Origin: a bacterium
GTDB lineage: Bacteria > Myxococcota_A > Polyangia > Nannocystales > Nannocystaceae
Direction of reading: 5' to 3'
Assembly: GCA_024742475.1 (NCBI GenBank)
Contig: JANSYI010000014.1
Span: forward strand, 1-64,000
Length of the DNA: 64,000 bases
Under the pieces are notes generated by a model. It was not told the origin of the DNA, searched no databases, and worked only from the letters and a program-made list of their open reading frames with translations. Below are positions 28,448 through 39,695 of this stretch, one piece after another. The number at the start of each line of letters is the position of its first letter. Positions within the stretch are counted from its first letter, which is position 1. The position numbers and the translations under genes were made by a program.

Positions 28448-31400
28448 ATGCGCGCGATCGTCGACTTCTTCATCAGCCGGCACTTTCTCGTCCACGTGAT
28501 GGTGGCCGTGGTGGTCGTCGTGGGGCTCAACTCCGCGATGACCGCACAACGCGAGGGGTTTCCGTCCATCACGCTCAACCAGCTCATCGTCACGGCCACC
28601 CTCCCGGGCGCGTCGGCCCAAGACGTGGAGACGAAGGTCACCATCCCGCTCGAGGACGCGATCGAAGGCGTGGACGGCGTCGACGAGTACAACTCCGTCG
28701 TCACCGACAACGTGTCGATCACCACGGTCGAGATCTACGAGGACTGGAGCCCGCAACAGGTTCGCGAGGTGCAATCGGATCTGCGACAGGCGATCGACGG
28801 CGTCCGCGATTTTCCCGACGACATGGAGGACGAACCCGTCGTCAGCCGGGTTGAGCCCGCCAAGATGCCCGTCATCGAGATCGCGCTCGAAGGCCCTTCA
28901 TCGGCCGTGAAGGAGGCCGCCGAACGGCTGGAGCGGAGGCTCGAGCGCGTCGAGGGCGTCTCGGACGTCACGCTCGTCGGTGTCGAAGACCCCGAGGTGC
29001 AGATCTTGCTCGACCCCGTCTCCGCGCGGACGTACAGCGTCGACCTCAACGACATCATCGCCGCGATCGATCGCCGCAACGTGAGCGGTACCGGAGGCAT
29101 CCTCGAATCCGACAGCGACCGCAAGCAGGTGGTGATGAACGCGCGCTTCGTCGAGCCCGAGGACGTCGCCGCGACGCCCCTTCGCGTCAACCCCGACGGA
29201 GGCGTGGTGCGCATCGGAGACGTCGCGCGCGTGGTGTCGACCACCGAAGACAGCGGGCTGCGCGTGCACACGAACGGACGACCCGGAGTCTCCGTGGTCG
29301 TGCGCAAGAAAACCGACGCCGACATCATCGCGGCTGTCGATGCGATCAAGGCCGCCAGCGAAGAGGTCGAGCTGCCCGAAGGCGTGGAGGCGTCGTACAT
29401 CGGCGACCAGTCCTTCATCGTGCGCAACCGCCTCGGCGTGATGGCGAGCAACGGCATCGTGGGCATCGTCCTGGTCGTGATCGTGCTCGGGCTGTTTCTC
29501 ACCCGCAAAGCGGCGCTGTGGGTGGCCGTGGGCGTACCGGTCGTACTGCTCGGCGTGCTCGTGTTGCTGCCCGCCGTCGGGCTCACGCTCAACCTCATCA
29601 CGCTCGGCGGCTTGGTGATGGTGCTCGGCCTGCTCGTCGATGACGCGGTCGTGGTCGCAGAACGCATCGTCACCCGCCAACACGACGACGACTCGGACAC
29701 CCCCGAGTCGGACGCGGTCCTCTCGGTGGCCAAGCCCGTGATCGCCTCGGCGCTGACCACCTCATTGGCGTTCACGCCCATGATGGCGCTCGGTGGCATG
29801 CCCGGCAAGGTCGCCTGGGCGCTGCCGGTGGTGGTCGTGCTCGCCTTGATCCTCTCGCTCGTCGAGTCGTTCTTCGTGCTTCCAGCGCACATGCACGTCT
29901 CCCCCGAGAAGCGCGCACGGACCAAGTCGGCGATGCCCAAGCGCCGCTTCGTGGTGGTCATGGAGCGGACCTATGCGCGAGTCCTGCGGTCCGTATTGAA
30001 GCTGCGCTACCTCGTCGTGGCGGGCTTCGTCGCTCTGTTCGCGTTCGTCATGATCGTCCTGGGCCCCCGCATGGGGTTCGACCTCTTCCCCCAGGACGAC
30101 GCCGAGGCGCTCTACATCAAGGTCAACATGCCGCTGGGTACGCCAGTCGAGCAGACCGAAGCGGCGGCGACGGTCATCGAGCGCCAGCTGCCGGAGCTGA
30201 TGGGCTCGGACCTGCTGGCGGTGACCGCTCGGGTGGGGCACCAAGAAGGCGCCGCGGTCGACAAGCTCACGGGGTCGGCCGAGAACGAGGCCGTCATCAC
30301 CGCAATGCTCGAGCCCCTCGATCGCGACTACACGGCGGCCCAGTGGGCCGAGATCCTCAGCGACACCCTGCACGTCCCCGACGAGGCGAGCCTCATCTTC
30401 GAGGCCAAGCGCCTGGGTCCCCCCATGGGTTCGGCGGCCACCATTCACCTCGCCAGCAACGACGACGAGCTTCGGCGCTCGAACGCGGCGCGCGTGCGAG
30501 GCTGGCTCGAGAGCATCGACGGCGTCGTCGACATCGAGGTCGACGAGCGGCCCGGAATCCGCCAGATCGAGCTGGCTCCCGACCCGGACAAGCTCGCCAT
30601 GCGGGGCCTGGACGCCTCGGTCGTGGCGCTCACGCTCAAGGCTGCGTTTCACGGGCTGACCGTGAGCGAGCACCGCTCACTCGACGAGACCACGCGCTTT
30701 CGCGTGATGTTCGAACCGACCGCGCGGGTCGACCTCGACGCGTTGCTCGACACGCCGATCCGCGCGCGCAACGGCACGCTGGTGAGCCTACGCGACGTCG
30801 TCTCACCGGTCGAGGTCGCCGCCGTGTCGCGGATCTATCACCGCGACGGGGTGCGGGCCGCGACGGTCACCGCCTCCTTCGCGCCCGACTCGGATCTCGA
30901 CAGCTCCAAGCTCGCCAAGCGTATCGAGACCGAGCTCCTCCCGAGCATCCGTACGCCGGGACTCGAGGCGTACCAGGGCGGAGAGGCGACCGAGACCCAG
31001 AAGACGCAAGCGTCGATGGGACGCGCGGCCGCCTTGGCGGTGTTCGGCATGGTGGTCGTGATCGCGGTGATGCTCGGCAGCTTCGTCGACGCCCTGTTCG
31101 TGATCAGCGTCATCCCCTTCGGCATCGGGGGCGTCGTCACGGCGTTCTACCTGCACGACAAGGCGCTCTCCATGTTCGCCGTGCTCGGCATCATTGGCCT
31201 CTCGGGTGTCGTGGTCAACGCGTCCATCGTGATGCTCGACGCGGCCAAGCAGCGCCAGGCCGAGGCCGCCCCCGACCGGGCGTCGCAGCGCGCGGCGATC
31301 ATCGACGCCGTCGTCGAACGCTTCCGGCCCATCCTCGTGACCACGCTGACGACGCTGGGCGGCGTGCTCCCGACCGCCTACGGCCTCGGTGGCTACGACG

Positions 31401-31573
31401 CCACGCTCAGCCCGATGTCACTCGCCCTGGGCTGGGGCCTGGTGTTCGCCACCAGCATCACCTTGGTCTTGGTGCCCTCGCTCTTCGCAATCGCCGAGGA
31501 CATTCGAGCGCTGTTCCGTCGAGGTCGCGTCGCCACCGTCTCCGCCGATGGCACACAGCCGGCGGGACACTGA
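28448..31573 (+). CDS. RND family efflux transporter permease
   Basis: A 1041-residue inner-membrane pump of the AcrB/MMPL-like HAE family. Twelve membrane helices are expected, and hydrophobic blocks are visible near residues 10-30, 335-460, 525-545 and 860-1015. Helix 4 carries the proton-relay motif GLLVDDAVVVAER with adjacent aspartates. The porter-domain start GASAQDVETKVTIPLED is typical. It starts 3 bases after the adaptor gene. The substrate (drug, metal or lipid) cannot be told from sequence. It is convergent with the response-regulator gene, 3 bases between stops. Confidence 0.95.
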   Translation: MRAIVDFFISRHFLVHVMVAVVVVVGLNSAMTAQREGFPSITLNQLIVTATLPGASAQDVETKVTIPLEDAIEGVDGVDEYNSVVTDNVSITTVEIYEDWSPQQVREVQSDLRQAIDGVRDFPDDMEDEPVVSRVEPAKMPVIEIALEGPSSAVKEAAERLERRLERVEGVSDVTLVGVEDPEVQILLDPVSARTYSVDLNDIIAAIDRRNVSGTGGILESDSDRKQVVMNARFVEPEDVAATPLRVNPDGGVVRIGDVARVVSTTEDSGLRVHTNGRPGVSVVVRKKTDADIIAAVDAIKAASEEVELPEGVEASYIGDQSFIVRNRLGVMASNGIVGIVLVVIVLGLFLTRKAALWVAVGVPVVLLGVLVLLPAVGLTLNLITLGGLVMVLGLLVDDAVVVAERIVTRQHDDDSDTPESDAVLSVAKPVIASALTTSLAFTPMMALGGMPGKVAWALPVVVVLALILSLVESFFVLPAHMHVSPEKRARTKSAMPKRRFVVVMERTYARVLRSVLKLRYLVVAGFVALFAFVMIVLGPRMGFDLFPQDDAEALYIKVNMPLGTPVEQTEAAATVIERQLPELMGSDLLAVTARVGHQEGAAVDKLTGSAENEAVITAMLEPLDRDYTAAQWAEILSDTLHVPDEASLIFEAKRLGPPMGSAATIHLASNDDELRRSNAARVRGWLESIDGVVDIEVDERPGIRQIELAPDPDKLAMRGLDASVVALTLKAAFHGLTVSEHRSLDETTRFRVMFEPTARVDLDALLDTPIRARNGTLVSLRDVVSPVEVAAVSRIYHRDGVRAATVTASFAPDSDLDSSKLAKRIETELLPSIRTPGLEAYQGGEATETQKTQASMGRAAALAVFGMVVVIAVMLGSFVDALFVISVIPFGIGGVVTAFYLHDKALSMFAVLGIIGLSGVVVNASIVMLDAAKQRQAEAAPDRASQRAAIIDAVVERFRPILVTTLTTLGGVLPTAYGLGGYDATLSPMSLALGWGLVFATSITLVLVPSLFAIAEDIRALFRRGRVATVSADGTQPAGH

Positions 31574-31576
31574 GGC

Positions 31577-32919
<1,343 letters not shown>

Positions 32920-32923
<4 letters not shown>

Positions 32924-34254
32924 CGGGCATCCTGTCGTCGGGGCAAGGTGAGCCGGGCGACGCAGCCACCGCCTTGCCGCTCGAGGAGGACCAGAGCACC
33001 CCCGTGCTGCTCCGCAATGGCGCGGGAGATCGTCAGACCCAGGCCGTTGCCCGCGGCTTTGGTGGTCACGCCCGGCGCAAAGACGTCGATCCCCGGCTCG
33101 GCGTCGAGTCCGGGGCCACGGTCGCGGACCTCGACCTCGATCACCTCGCCATCGCCCCGGGCGCTCAGCTCGACGGTCGACGCGCGCGGGGCCACCTCGA
33201 GCGCGTTCTGAAGCAGGTTGATGATCACCTGCCCCACCTTGCGGCTGTCGCCTTCGAGGCTGACACCCGGCTCGACCTCGAGGTGGATCGTCACGGACGC
33301 TGAGGCCGCCATCGCTTCATGCAGCGTCACGGCATCGCTGCAGACCGAGCGGAGGTCTACGTGTTCGGTCGTCAGCGGCGTGAGCGGTCGGGAGAAGTTC
33401 AAGAACTCGTCGAGGATCGCCTGCATGCGCGAGACCTCCCGCGCGAGCACGCCCAGACGCTCGGTGGTCTTCGCATCGCTCGAGCCTCGCGAGAGCAGCT
33501 GTGTCAGGCCCTTGACCGACGCGAGCGGATTCTTGAGTTCATGGGCGATCTCCCCGGACATCAGGGTGAGGTCATCGGCACGCTGGCGGTGAACCTCGAG
33601 CGCTGCCACCTGCGCCGACTGGAGGTTTTCGAGGTTGAGACGGGCCGCCTGACGCAAGCGACTTCCCAGCACCGAGAAGCCCGACACCAGCATGCCCATG
33701 ACCCACCCGACCAAGACCAAGCGCGTCAGGTTGAAGTTGCCGTCGCTGCGAAACGGCAGCGGCACCAGCGTCGGCACCAGGTCGGCCGCGTGAACGACCA
33801 AGAACGTGACGAGGGCAGGAATCTGCAGGCCCCACACCAGCCGGCGTACGCCCCAGCGATCCGCGAGCAGGCCCGCGATGAACGCCGAGGGCAGCATTGC
33901 GGGCAACACCGGACTCATGAGGCCGCCCGTCGAGAACACCGCGACGAGCTGGACGGCGATCATGACCGCCAAATGACCGTGAACACTCGCGCGCTCGACC
34001 CCTTCAGGCCGAGCAAACCTCCGCGTCGCCACGGACTCACCCAGGACCAGGCCGCAAACGATCACGGCCAACACGACACGACGCCATGTCGCCGGGTCGG
34101 CGATGCAGATCCACCCCGCAAAGGCAACGATGACGCCAAGGACGAACAGGCGCACCTTGCTTGCGGCGCGGAATGCCCCCTCCAGGCCGCGGCGCTCGAA
34201 CTCCTCGAAACCCAGGACGGATGCGTCCTCCGCCCCGCCAACGCCGCGGTTCAT
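32920..34254 (-). CDS. Sensor histidine kinase
   Basis: A 444-residue protein read from the ATG at 34254 (MNRGVGGAEDASVLG). The N-terminal half has about five to six membrane segments (residues about 30-210, e.g. VRLFVLGVIVAFAGWIC). Then come a HisKA box with the phospho-His (GEIAHELKNPLASVKGLTQL) and a HATPase with N and G boxes (VIINLLQNALEVAP, DRGPGLDAEPGIDVF, GNGLGLTISRAIAEQHGG). No PAS or periplasmic sensor domain is present, so the membrane part is likely the sensor. It is coupled to the NtrC-type regulator. The 237 bases upstream (34255-34491) hold no gene I can support. Confidence 0.92.
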
Positions 34255-34491
34255 GTCACTCCGCCTCGCCCGAACGAGGCGCAGACCGGAGGTAGCGGCG
34301 CCGGAGACATGCTCCCTGAGCGTACCCGATCCTCGCCGATGCTCGTGAAGCCGCCGTGACCGCATCCCCACGCCTGTTCGCAAGAGCCGTACCAGTCGAG
34401 TTGCCGGGGATTGCCAGCCTGTCGCCCGCAGGAGGCGTCGGGTATCCGGATCCGACCGCGGTTGCCGTTCGGGATTCCGGCGAGCGCAACG

Positions 34492-35022
34492 TCAACGGGG
34501 CGTCAGCCGCACCGTTCCGAGGCGGTAGGAGTTGTCACCGTGGTTGTGCACGTGAAACCACGCCAGGCCACCTTCGAAGGCACGATCGATCTCGATCTCG
34601 ACCTGTTCGAACGCGGCGGGCGAGGGAATGTCCCTTCGGAGCGTCCAGAGCACCTGCTCGCCGACCCCGAGCTCGACGACCGCGGTGGCGGGGACCGGAG
34701 CGCGCAGATCGAGGTGGTGGAAGTCGAACTCGATCACGTCCCCAGCGCGGAGCTCCGCGTCGAGCTCTTGCGCCCACGAGCCCCAGGGGCACCGGTCCGT
34801 CTCGACTTCGAAGTACGCGGACTCAGGCCCGAAGCCCTGTTCGGAGCAGTCCTCCTCGGTCTCGAGTCGACTCCACGGCCCCACGCTTTCATCGTAGGTC
34901 CACCCATCGGGCGCCAGCACGACCTCTGCGTTTGCGGGGTCGGCTTCGTTGGCCTCGCCGCAGCCGAGCGCGAGGCCTAGAGCGCACGTAGCTGCAAACG
35001 CGCGGAACTCAGCGCTCCACAT
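34492..35022 (-). CDS. Lipoprotein, function unknown
   Basis: A 176-residue lipoprotein read from the ATG at 35022, which lies inside the end of the monooxygenase gene (14-base overlap), so the two are translationally coupled. The lipobox is LALGC. The mature part is beta-rich and His-containing (VIEFDFHHLDLRAPV, LAWFHVHNHGDNSYRLG), so metal binding is possible. The spaced histidines together with the neighbour suggest a copper-related partner of the monooxygenase-like protein. This is inference; no family is recognised. Confidence 0.8.
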   Translation of the reverse strand: MWSAEFRAFAATCALGLALGCGEANEADPANAEVVLAPDGWTYDESVGPWSRLETEEDCSEQGFGPESAYFEVETDRCPWGSWAQELDAELRAGDVIEFDFHHLDLRAPVPATAVVELGVGEQVLWTLRRDIPSPAAFEQVEIEIDRAFEGGLAWFHVHNHGDNSYRLGTVRLTPR

Positions 35023-36655
35023 GGAACGCCCCCGCGTGTTGAACCATGACCGCAGCCCCGATCTCGAGAGTGTCTTCGGCCACCCACGATCCCAGCACGG
35101 CAGCGCCGTCGGTCGAACCGTTCCAGCGTCCTTCGAGCACGCTCTCCTGCACCTGGAGCAGCACGTCGCCCCCGCTCTCGTCACCGAGCACCGTCACCGG
35201 CTGCGGGTCGGTGCCCAGGAGCATGGTGAACATGCCCTCGAACGCGCACGCACCCGTGGCAAGGACGTCTGGGTCGTCGGTGCTCACTTCGAGGGTGCCC
35301 ACGCAGTCGTCACTCACCAGCATGCCGCCGACCTCCGTGGTGACCTGAATGTGAACGACGCCGGGCTCGAGCGCCGAGGGATCGAGGGCGTCGACGTCGG
35401 GCCCGTCGGGCTCTTCACCGATCTGCTTGGTCAACATGAAGAAGAAGCACATCTCCTCGTCGGTCCGCTCGCCAAACGTCGTTGCGACCGGCGCGGTGTC
35501 GAGCTCCGGGTTCGACGTCGAGTTGTTCCACGTGCATGAGAAGGAGAGGGTGTCGTCGGGCTGCACACGCACCGGTTCGACGAACTGATACGTGAGCTGG
35601 TTGTCGAAGCTGTACTCGCCGGAAACCAGGCAGTCTTCGGTGTCGTCCGCGTGCGCGACCGAAGCGTCGAAGGCCGTGCCGAGCCGGTGCATGTGCGGGA
35701 AGATCCCCAAGACTTCGACCTCGGTGCGGGGGGAGTACTCGCCTCCGGCGGTGAAGGACTCGGCGCCAGCGGGAATTTCGAAGTCCGTGACGCCGAGTTG
35801 GCTCATCTGGACCTCCGTCCGCACGGTGCTCGCGGTCCGGAACGCGTAGCCCGAACGGTCCGCCAACCCCTCGGACCCAGGGCTCGCGAAGTAGTGAATC
35901 TGGAGGATCAGCACGCGATCGGACGGCACGCGGATCCCGTGTTCGTCGGGCAGCTCCACCGGAAGCATGCCCGGAGCCCACGCCACCAAGGTCCCTCCCG
36001 TGGGGTCGATGCCCATGCCGCCCATGCAGTCGAAGCCAGACGGCTCGAGCTGGTCTGGAGCGAGCGTGTCGCGACTCGCGGTCGAGAGCACGGCGTGATG
36101 CAGCATGCTCTGCTGGTCGACGATCGGCGCGAGGGCGGTGACGAAGAAGTCCTCGTCGTGTCCGGGGTCGAGGACGAAGCAGCGATACTCGTTGCCCGCG
36201 TCGTCGGGATCGGGATAGGTCGGCGTGTACGGGGCGGGGATGAGAAGCTCCAGATCTGGTTCGGAGAGTTCCGTGCTCACCCCGCCTTCCTCGAGCGCAT
36301 CCCCGGCCTGGCCCCCAGCCTCGGTCCACTCGCGCAGGGTGGCTCGCTCCCCTTCGTCGAGCACCAGCGACGCAGAACCAACGTAGTCCCGGCAGGTCGG
36401 CGCCGACACCGGGGGCGGCATCCTGTCGGATTCGACCGAGGCCACGATGAGCTCGGCAAAGTCGGCGACCTGCTGCGGGTCGGTGAAGTCGCCCAGGCCG
36501 AGGCCATCGGGGTTGTGACAGCGGACGCAATGTTCGTCGAGGACGCGCATCGCGGCATTGGGGCGGTCGACATCATCGGCGCCCGGAGAAGTCCCACCGC
36601 ATCCCCACGCTGCGAAACCGAGCGCGAGGATGGAAATTGGCCCTTGTCTTCGCAT
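35009..36655 (-). CDS. Copper type II ascorbate-dependent monooxygenase-like lipoprotein with a CxxCH motif
   Basis: A 548-residue lipoprotein (lipobox AAWGC). Near residue 43 there is a c-type heme-like motif (HCVRCHNPDG) in a short cytochrome-like domain. The remainder resembles the PHM/DBM-like fold of copper type II monooxygenases: paired His in SMLHHAVLS, HxH-like ILQIHYF, and FPHMHRLG, all candidate copper ligands. It probably oxidises an unknown substrate at the cell surface with electrons through the heme domain. The ATG at 36655 has AGGTGAG just upstream; a GTG at 36667 is an alternative. It is divergent from the TetR gene across two palindromes. Confidence 0.82.
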   Translation of the reverse strand: MRRQGPISILALGFAAWGCGGTSPGADDVDRPNAAMRVLDEHCVRCHNPDGLGLGDFTDPQQVADFAELIVASVESDRMPPPVSAPTCRDYVGSASLVLDEGERATLREWTEAGGQAGDALEEGGVSTELSEPDLELLIPAPYTPTYPDPDDAGNEYRCFVLDPGHDEDFFVTALAPIVDQQSMLHHAVLSTASRDTLAPDQLEPSGFDCMGGMGIDPTGGTLVAWAPGMLPVELPDEHGIRVPSDRVLILQIHYFASPGSEGLADRSGYAFRTASTVRTEVQMSQLGVTDFEIPAGAESFTAGGEYSPRTEVEVLGIFPHMHRLGTAFDASVAHADDTEDCLVSGEYSFDNQLTYQFVEPVRVQPDDTLSFSCTWNNSTSNPELDTAPVATTFGERTDEEMCFFFMLTKQIGEEPDGPDVDALDPSALEPGVVHIQVTTEVGGMLVSDDCVGTLEVSTDDPDVLATGACAFEGMFTMLLGTDPQPVTVLGDESGGDVLLQVQESVLEGRWNGSTDGAAVLGSWVAEDTLEIGAAVMVQHAGAFHVER

Positions 36656-36660
36656 CTCAC

Positions 36661-36696
36661 CTAGCACTTGCTAGGCAACCTAGCGACTGCTAGGTT
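36661..36696. promoter_or_regulatory. Two adjacent palindromes, probable TetR operator
   Basis: CTAGCACTTGCTAG (36661-36674) has 6-bp arms around 2 bases. AACCTAGCGACTGCTAGGTT (36677-36696) has perfect 8-bp arms around 4 bases. Both share the half-site CTAGC. They fill the whole space between the divergent monooxygenase and TetR starts, so one regulator could repress both genes. The upstream palindrome touches the alternative GTG start of the monooxygenase gene. Confidence 0.7.
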
Positions 36697-36698
36697 CG

Positions 36699-37304
36699 AT
36701 GACAAGGGAAATCGAACGGGGTACGTACGACGTCGACGTGGCGCCACGCGGAAAAGACTCGAGCAGCACCCGCGCTCGCATCCTCGAGGTCGCCGGACGG
36801 TTGTTCGTCGAGAAGGGATTCGAAGCCACATCGGTCCGCGACATCGCCGCGGAGCTCGACATCGCGAACCCCTCGCTCTACTACCACTTCAAGTCCAAGG
36901 CGGAGATCCTCGACGAGCTGCTCGCGAGCTCGCTGCGCGAGGTCCAGGGCTCCATCGCGGCCGCCATGGCCCTCGACGGTGAGGACCGGCTTCGGCAGAT
37001 CGTCGGCGCGCTGGTCGACTCTCTGAAGGTTGGCAACGGAATCGCGGCAACCATGCTCCGCGAGGGTGGCGTGCCCTCCGAGTATGCCGAGCGAGCCCGC
37101 TCGATGCGGCCCCCGCTGGTCGCCTTGCTCGGAGACTCGGTACCCGAAGGCGATCGGGAGCTGCGCATCGCAATGGCGACGGGCGCAATGGAAGCTGCCG
37201 TGCGTGCGCTGATGCAGGATGCGCCCGAGGGTGCCACCTTCGTCGCACGGCTCGACGATCGCCGCGAACTCCTCGTCGAGACGATCCTGCGCGTCCTGTC
37301 GTGA
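36699..37304 (+). CDS. TetR family transcriptional regulator
   Basis: A 201-residue protein with an N-terminal helix-turn-helix (residues about 22-68: RARILEVAGRLFVEKGFEAT, SVRDIAAELDIANPSLYYHF), typical of TetR proteins, and a divergent helical ligand-binding half. Its start lies 3 bases after a 20-bp palindrome, so autoregulation is likely. The divergent neighbour is the copper monooxygenase-like operon and the convergent neighbour is the FMO gene (10 bases between stops). Either could be the target. The ligand is unknown. Confidence 0.92.
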   Translation: MTREIERGTYDVDVAPRGKDSSSTRARILEVAGRLFVEKGFEATSVRDIAAELDIANPSLYYHFKSKAEILDELLASSLREVQGSIAAAMALDGEDRLRQIVGALVDSLKVGNGIAATMLREGGVPSEYAERARSMRPPLVALLGDSVPEGDRELRIAMATGAMEAAVRALMQDAPEGATFVARLDDRRELLVETILRVLS

Positions 37305-37314
37305 GGCGGCGGCG

Positions 37315-38757
37315 CTATCGAAACTGCATCACGCCGTCATCGACCTTGCCCGCCTTGAGCATGAGCAGGTCGAAGAAGTAGTTCTGCTTGAGCTTCCAGG
37401 GCACCTTGTTGCCCGCTTTGGGCAGCAGCGAAGCAGCCCTGTCGATGTAGCCCGCCTGCAGGGGGATGAACGGCTCTTCGACGACGTCGTCGCTCTTCTT
37501 GGGCGTGCACGAGTCGTAGCCGTGTTCGTCCATGTGGTTGATCAGGCGGCAGACGTAGAGGCTGGTGAGGTCGGCCTTGAGCGTCCACGACGCGTTCGTG
37601 TAGCCAAAGCACATCGCCATGTTCGGCACGTCGCTGAACATCATCGCCTTGTAGCTCATGCGGTTGGACAGATCGAGCGGCTCGTCGTCGATGGTGACGT
37701 CCATGCCGCCGAGCGCCTTCACGCGCAGCCCGGTCGCGGTGACGATGAGATCGGCGGGCAACACCTGGCCATCGCGCAGCCGAATGCCCTCGGGAACGAA
37801 GCGGTCGATGTGGCCCGTGACCACCGACGCCTTGCCCTGCCGGATGACGTCGAACAGGTCCGAGTCGGGCACCAAGCACAGACGCTGATCCCACGGCGCG
37901 TAGGGAGGGTTGAAGTGCGTGTCGACGTCGTAGTCCTGCCCAAGCTCCTGCTTGACCCCGTGCGTGATGACCTTCTTCATGACGCCCGGGACGCCCTGGC
38001 AGAGCTTGAAGAACGCCTGCCCCATCGCGACGTTCTTCCAGCGCGTGATGCCATAGGCCAGAGTGCTGGGCAGCCTCTTGCGCAGCGCGTTGGCGATCTT
38101 GTCCTCGGCGGGCCGCGTCACCACGTACGTCGGCGTGCGCTGAAGCATCGTCACGTGGCTTGCTTTGTCGGCCATCGAAGGCACCAGCGTGACCGCCGTC
38201 GCCCCGCTGCCGATCACGACGACGTTCTTGCCCGCGTACTCGACATCGTCGGTCCACTTCTGGGGGTGCACGATCTCCCCCTCGAAGTCTTCACGCCCCT
38301 CGAAGTCGGGCGTGTAGCCCTCGTCGTAGTCGTAGTATCCGCTGCACACGAACAAGAAGTTGCAGGTGACTTCGTCCTTGCTGCCCGTGTCCTCTCGAGA
38401 CACCGTGACCGTCCAGCGCTTCTCGGCCGACGACCAGCGCGACGCGACGACCTTGCTGTTGAACTGGATGTGGCGGTCGATGCCGTTCTCCTCCGCCGTC
38501 TCGCGGATGTAGTTCAGGATCGCCGGACCGTCCGCGATGGCCTTGGCGGCCGTCCACGGTCGGAAGGAGTACCCCAGCGTGTGCATGTCCGAGTCGGAGC
38601 GAATGCCGGGGTAGCGGAACAGGTCCCAGGTGCCACCCAGCCGCGGTCGACCCTCGAGGATTGCGTACCGCTTGCCGGGACACATCGTCTGGACGTGATA
38701 GGCCGCGCCGATGCCGGAGAGGCCTGCGCCGACGATGAGGACGTCGTAGTGCTCCAC
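37315..38757 (-). CDS. Flavin-containing monooxygenase / Baeyer-Villiger-type enzyme
   Basis: A 480-residue protein starting at GTG. The first Rossmann motif is DVLIVGAGLSGIGAAYHV (FAD), and the second is VVVIGSGATAVTLVPSM (NADPH). The fingerprint FEGEIVHPQKW between them matches FxGxxxHxxxW of the FMO/BVMO group, and GGTWDLFRYPGIRSDSDM is the usual conserved segment. Such enzymes insert oxygen into ketones or oxidise N/S compounds; the substrate is unknown. It lies downstream of, and convergent with, the TetR gene. Confidence 0.92.
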   Translation of the reverse strand: MEHYDVLIVGAGLSGIGAAYHVQTMCPGKRYAILEGRPRLGGTWDLFRYPGIRSDSDMHTLGYSFRPWTAAKAIADGPAILNYIRETAEENGIDRHIQFNSKVVASRWSSAEKRWTVTVSREDTGSKDEVTCNFLFVCSGYYDYDEGYTPDFEGREDFEGEIVHPQKWTDDVEYAGKNVVVIGSGATAVTLVPSMADKASHVTMLQRTPTYVVTRPAEDKIANALRKRLPSTLAYGITRWKNVAMGQAFFKLCQGVPGVMKKVITHGVKQELGQDYDVDTHFNPPYAPWDQRLCLVPDSDLFDVIRQGKASVVTGHIDRFVPEGIRLRDGQVLPADLIVTATGLRVKALGGMDVTIDDEPLDLSNRMSYKAMMFSDVPNMAMCFGYTNASWTLKADLTSLYVCRLINHMDEHGYDSCTPKKSDDVVEEPFIPLQAGYIDRAASLLPKAGNKVPWKLKQNYFFDLLMLKAGKVDDGVMQFR

Positions 38758-38830
38758 GGCGTGAAGCCTACCCCGGATGAACGCGCGCCGGCTTCGCCGC
38801 GAAAGCCGAACCTGCGAGCCTCGCGGCCCG

Positions 38831-39631
38831 TCAGCCCAGCGTTCCCGCGACCTTCGTGGCTTCTTGAATGGTGCGGGCCAACACCGAACGGATCCGGCCG
38901 TCCTCCATGGTGAGAAGGCCCGCGATGGTGCAGCCCGCGGGCGTCGTGACCTGATCCTTGAGTGCGGCAGGGTGCGACCCCGTCTCCAGGACCATCGCCG
39001 CGGCGCCCTCGAAGACCTTCGCCGCGATCTCCAGGGCGACGTCGCGCGGCAGGCCCATCATCACGCCGCCGTCCGCGATCGCCTCGAGCATGACGTAGGC
39101 GAACGCCGGACCGCTGCCGTTGAGGCTGGTGATGGCGTCCATGTGGGTGTCCTCGACCACCACGACCCGACCGATCGGCGAGAACACGCGGCGCGCGGCC
39201 TCGACGTGCTCCTGGGTTCCCCCAGGACCAAGGGCCAGCGCGGTCATCCCTCGGCGCACGAGACAGGGCGTGTTGGGCATGGCCCGCACCACCACCGAGT
39301 CCGGCAGCCACTGGGCGAGCGTCTCCAGCCGGACGCCCGCCGCGATGCTGATGAGCAGCTTGCCCGCGAGGGCTTTGCGCATCGCGTCGTCGTCGAGCAG
39401 CGCCGAGAGCTTCTGAGGCTTGAGCGCCGCCACGATCACGTCGCCGAACGCGGCCGCTTCGAGGTTGTCCACCGTCGTCGCCACGCCGTACTTCGCCGCG
39501 ACGCGCTCACCCACGGCCGCCCGTCGAACCGACGCCATCACCTGGCCAGGCTCGCACTCACCCGAACTGAGCAGGCCGGCGAGAATCGCCTCACCCATGG
39601 TTCCGCACCCGAGGATCGCGAGCTGATTCAC
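38831..39631 (-). CDS. proC: Pyrroline-5-carboxylate reductase
   Basis: A 266-residue cytosolic enzyme, last step of proline synthesis (P5C + NAD(P)H to proline). The N-terminal Rossmann motif is AILGCGTMGEAILAGLL, and the segment VRAMPNTPCLVRRGMTAL matches the conserved P5CR PNTP motif. The C-terminal helical dimer domain carries GSGPAFAYVMLEAIADGGV, the family signature. The length is normal. It starts at GTG 39631 and is followed by the FMO gene on the same strand, with a 73-base gap that argues against tight coupling. Confidence 0.95.
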   Translation of the reverse strand: MNQLAILGCGTMGEAILAGLLSSGECEPGQVMASVRRAAVGERVAAKYGVATTVDNLEAAAFGDVIVAALKPQKLSALLDDDAMRKALAGKLLISIAAGVRLETLAQWLPDSVVVRAMPNTPCLVRRGMTALALGPGGTQEHVEAARRVFSPIGRVVVVEDTHMDAITSLNGSGPAFAYVMLEAIADGGVMMGLPRDVALEIAAKVFEGAAAMVLETGSHPAALKDQVTTPAGCTIAGLLTMEDGRIRSVLARTIQEATKVAGTLG

Positions 39632-39695
39632 CGCGGCATCGTACTACGTGTCGGCGTCGAGGCTGGCATCGAGCGGTGGCCTGGCTCGCGGTCGC

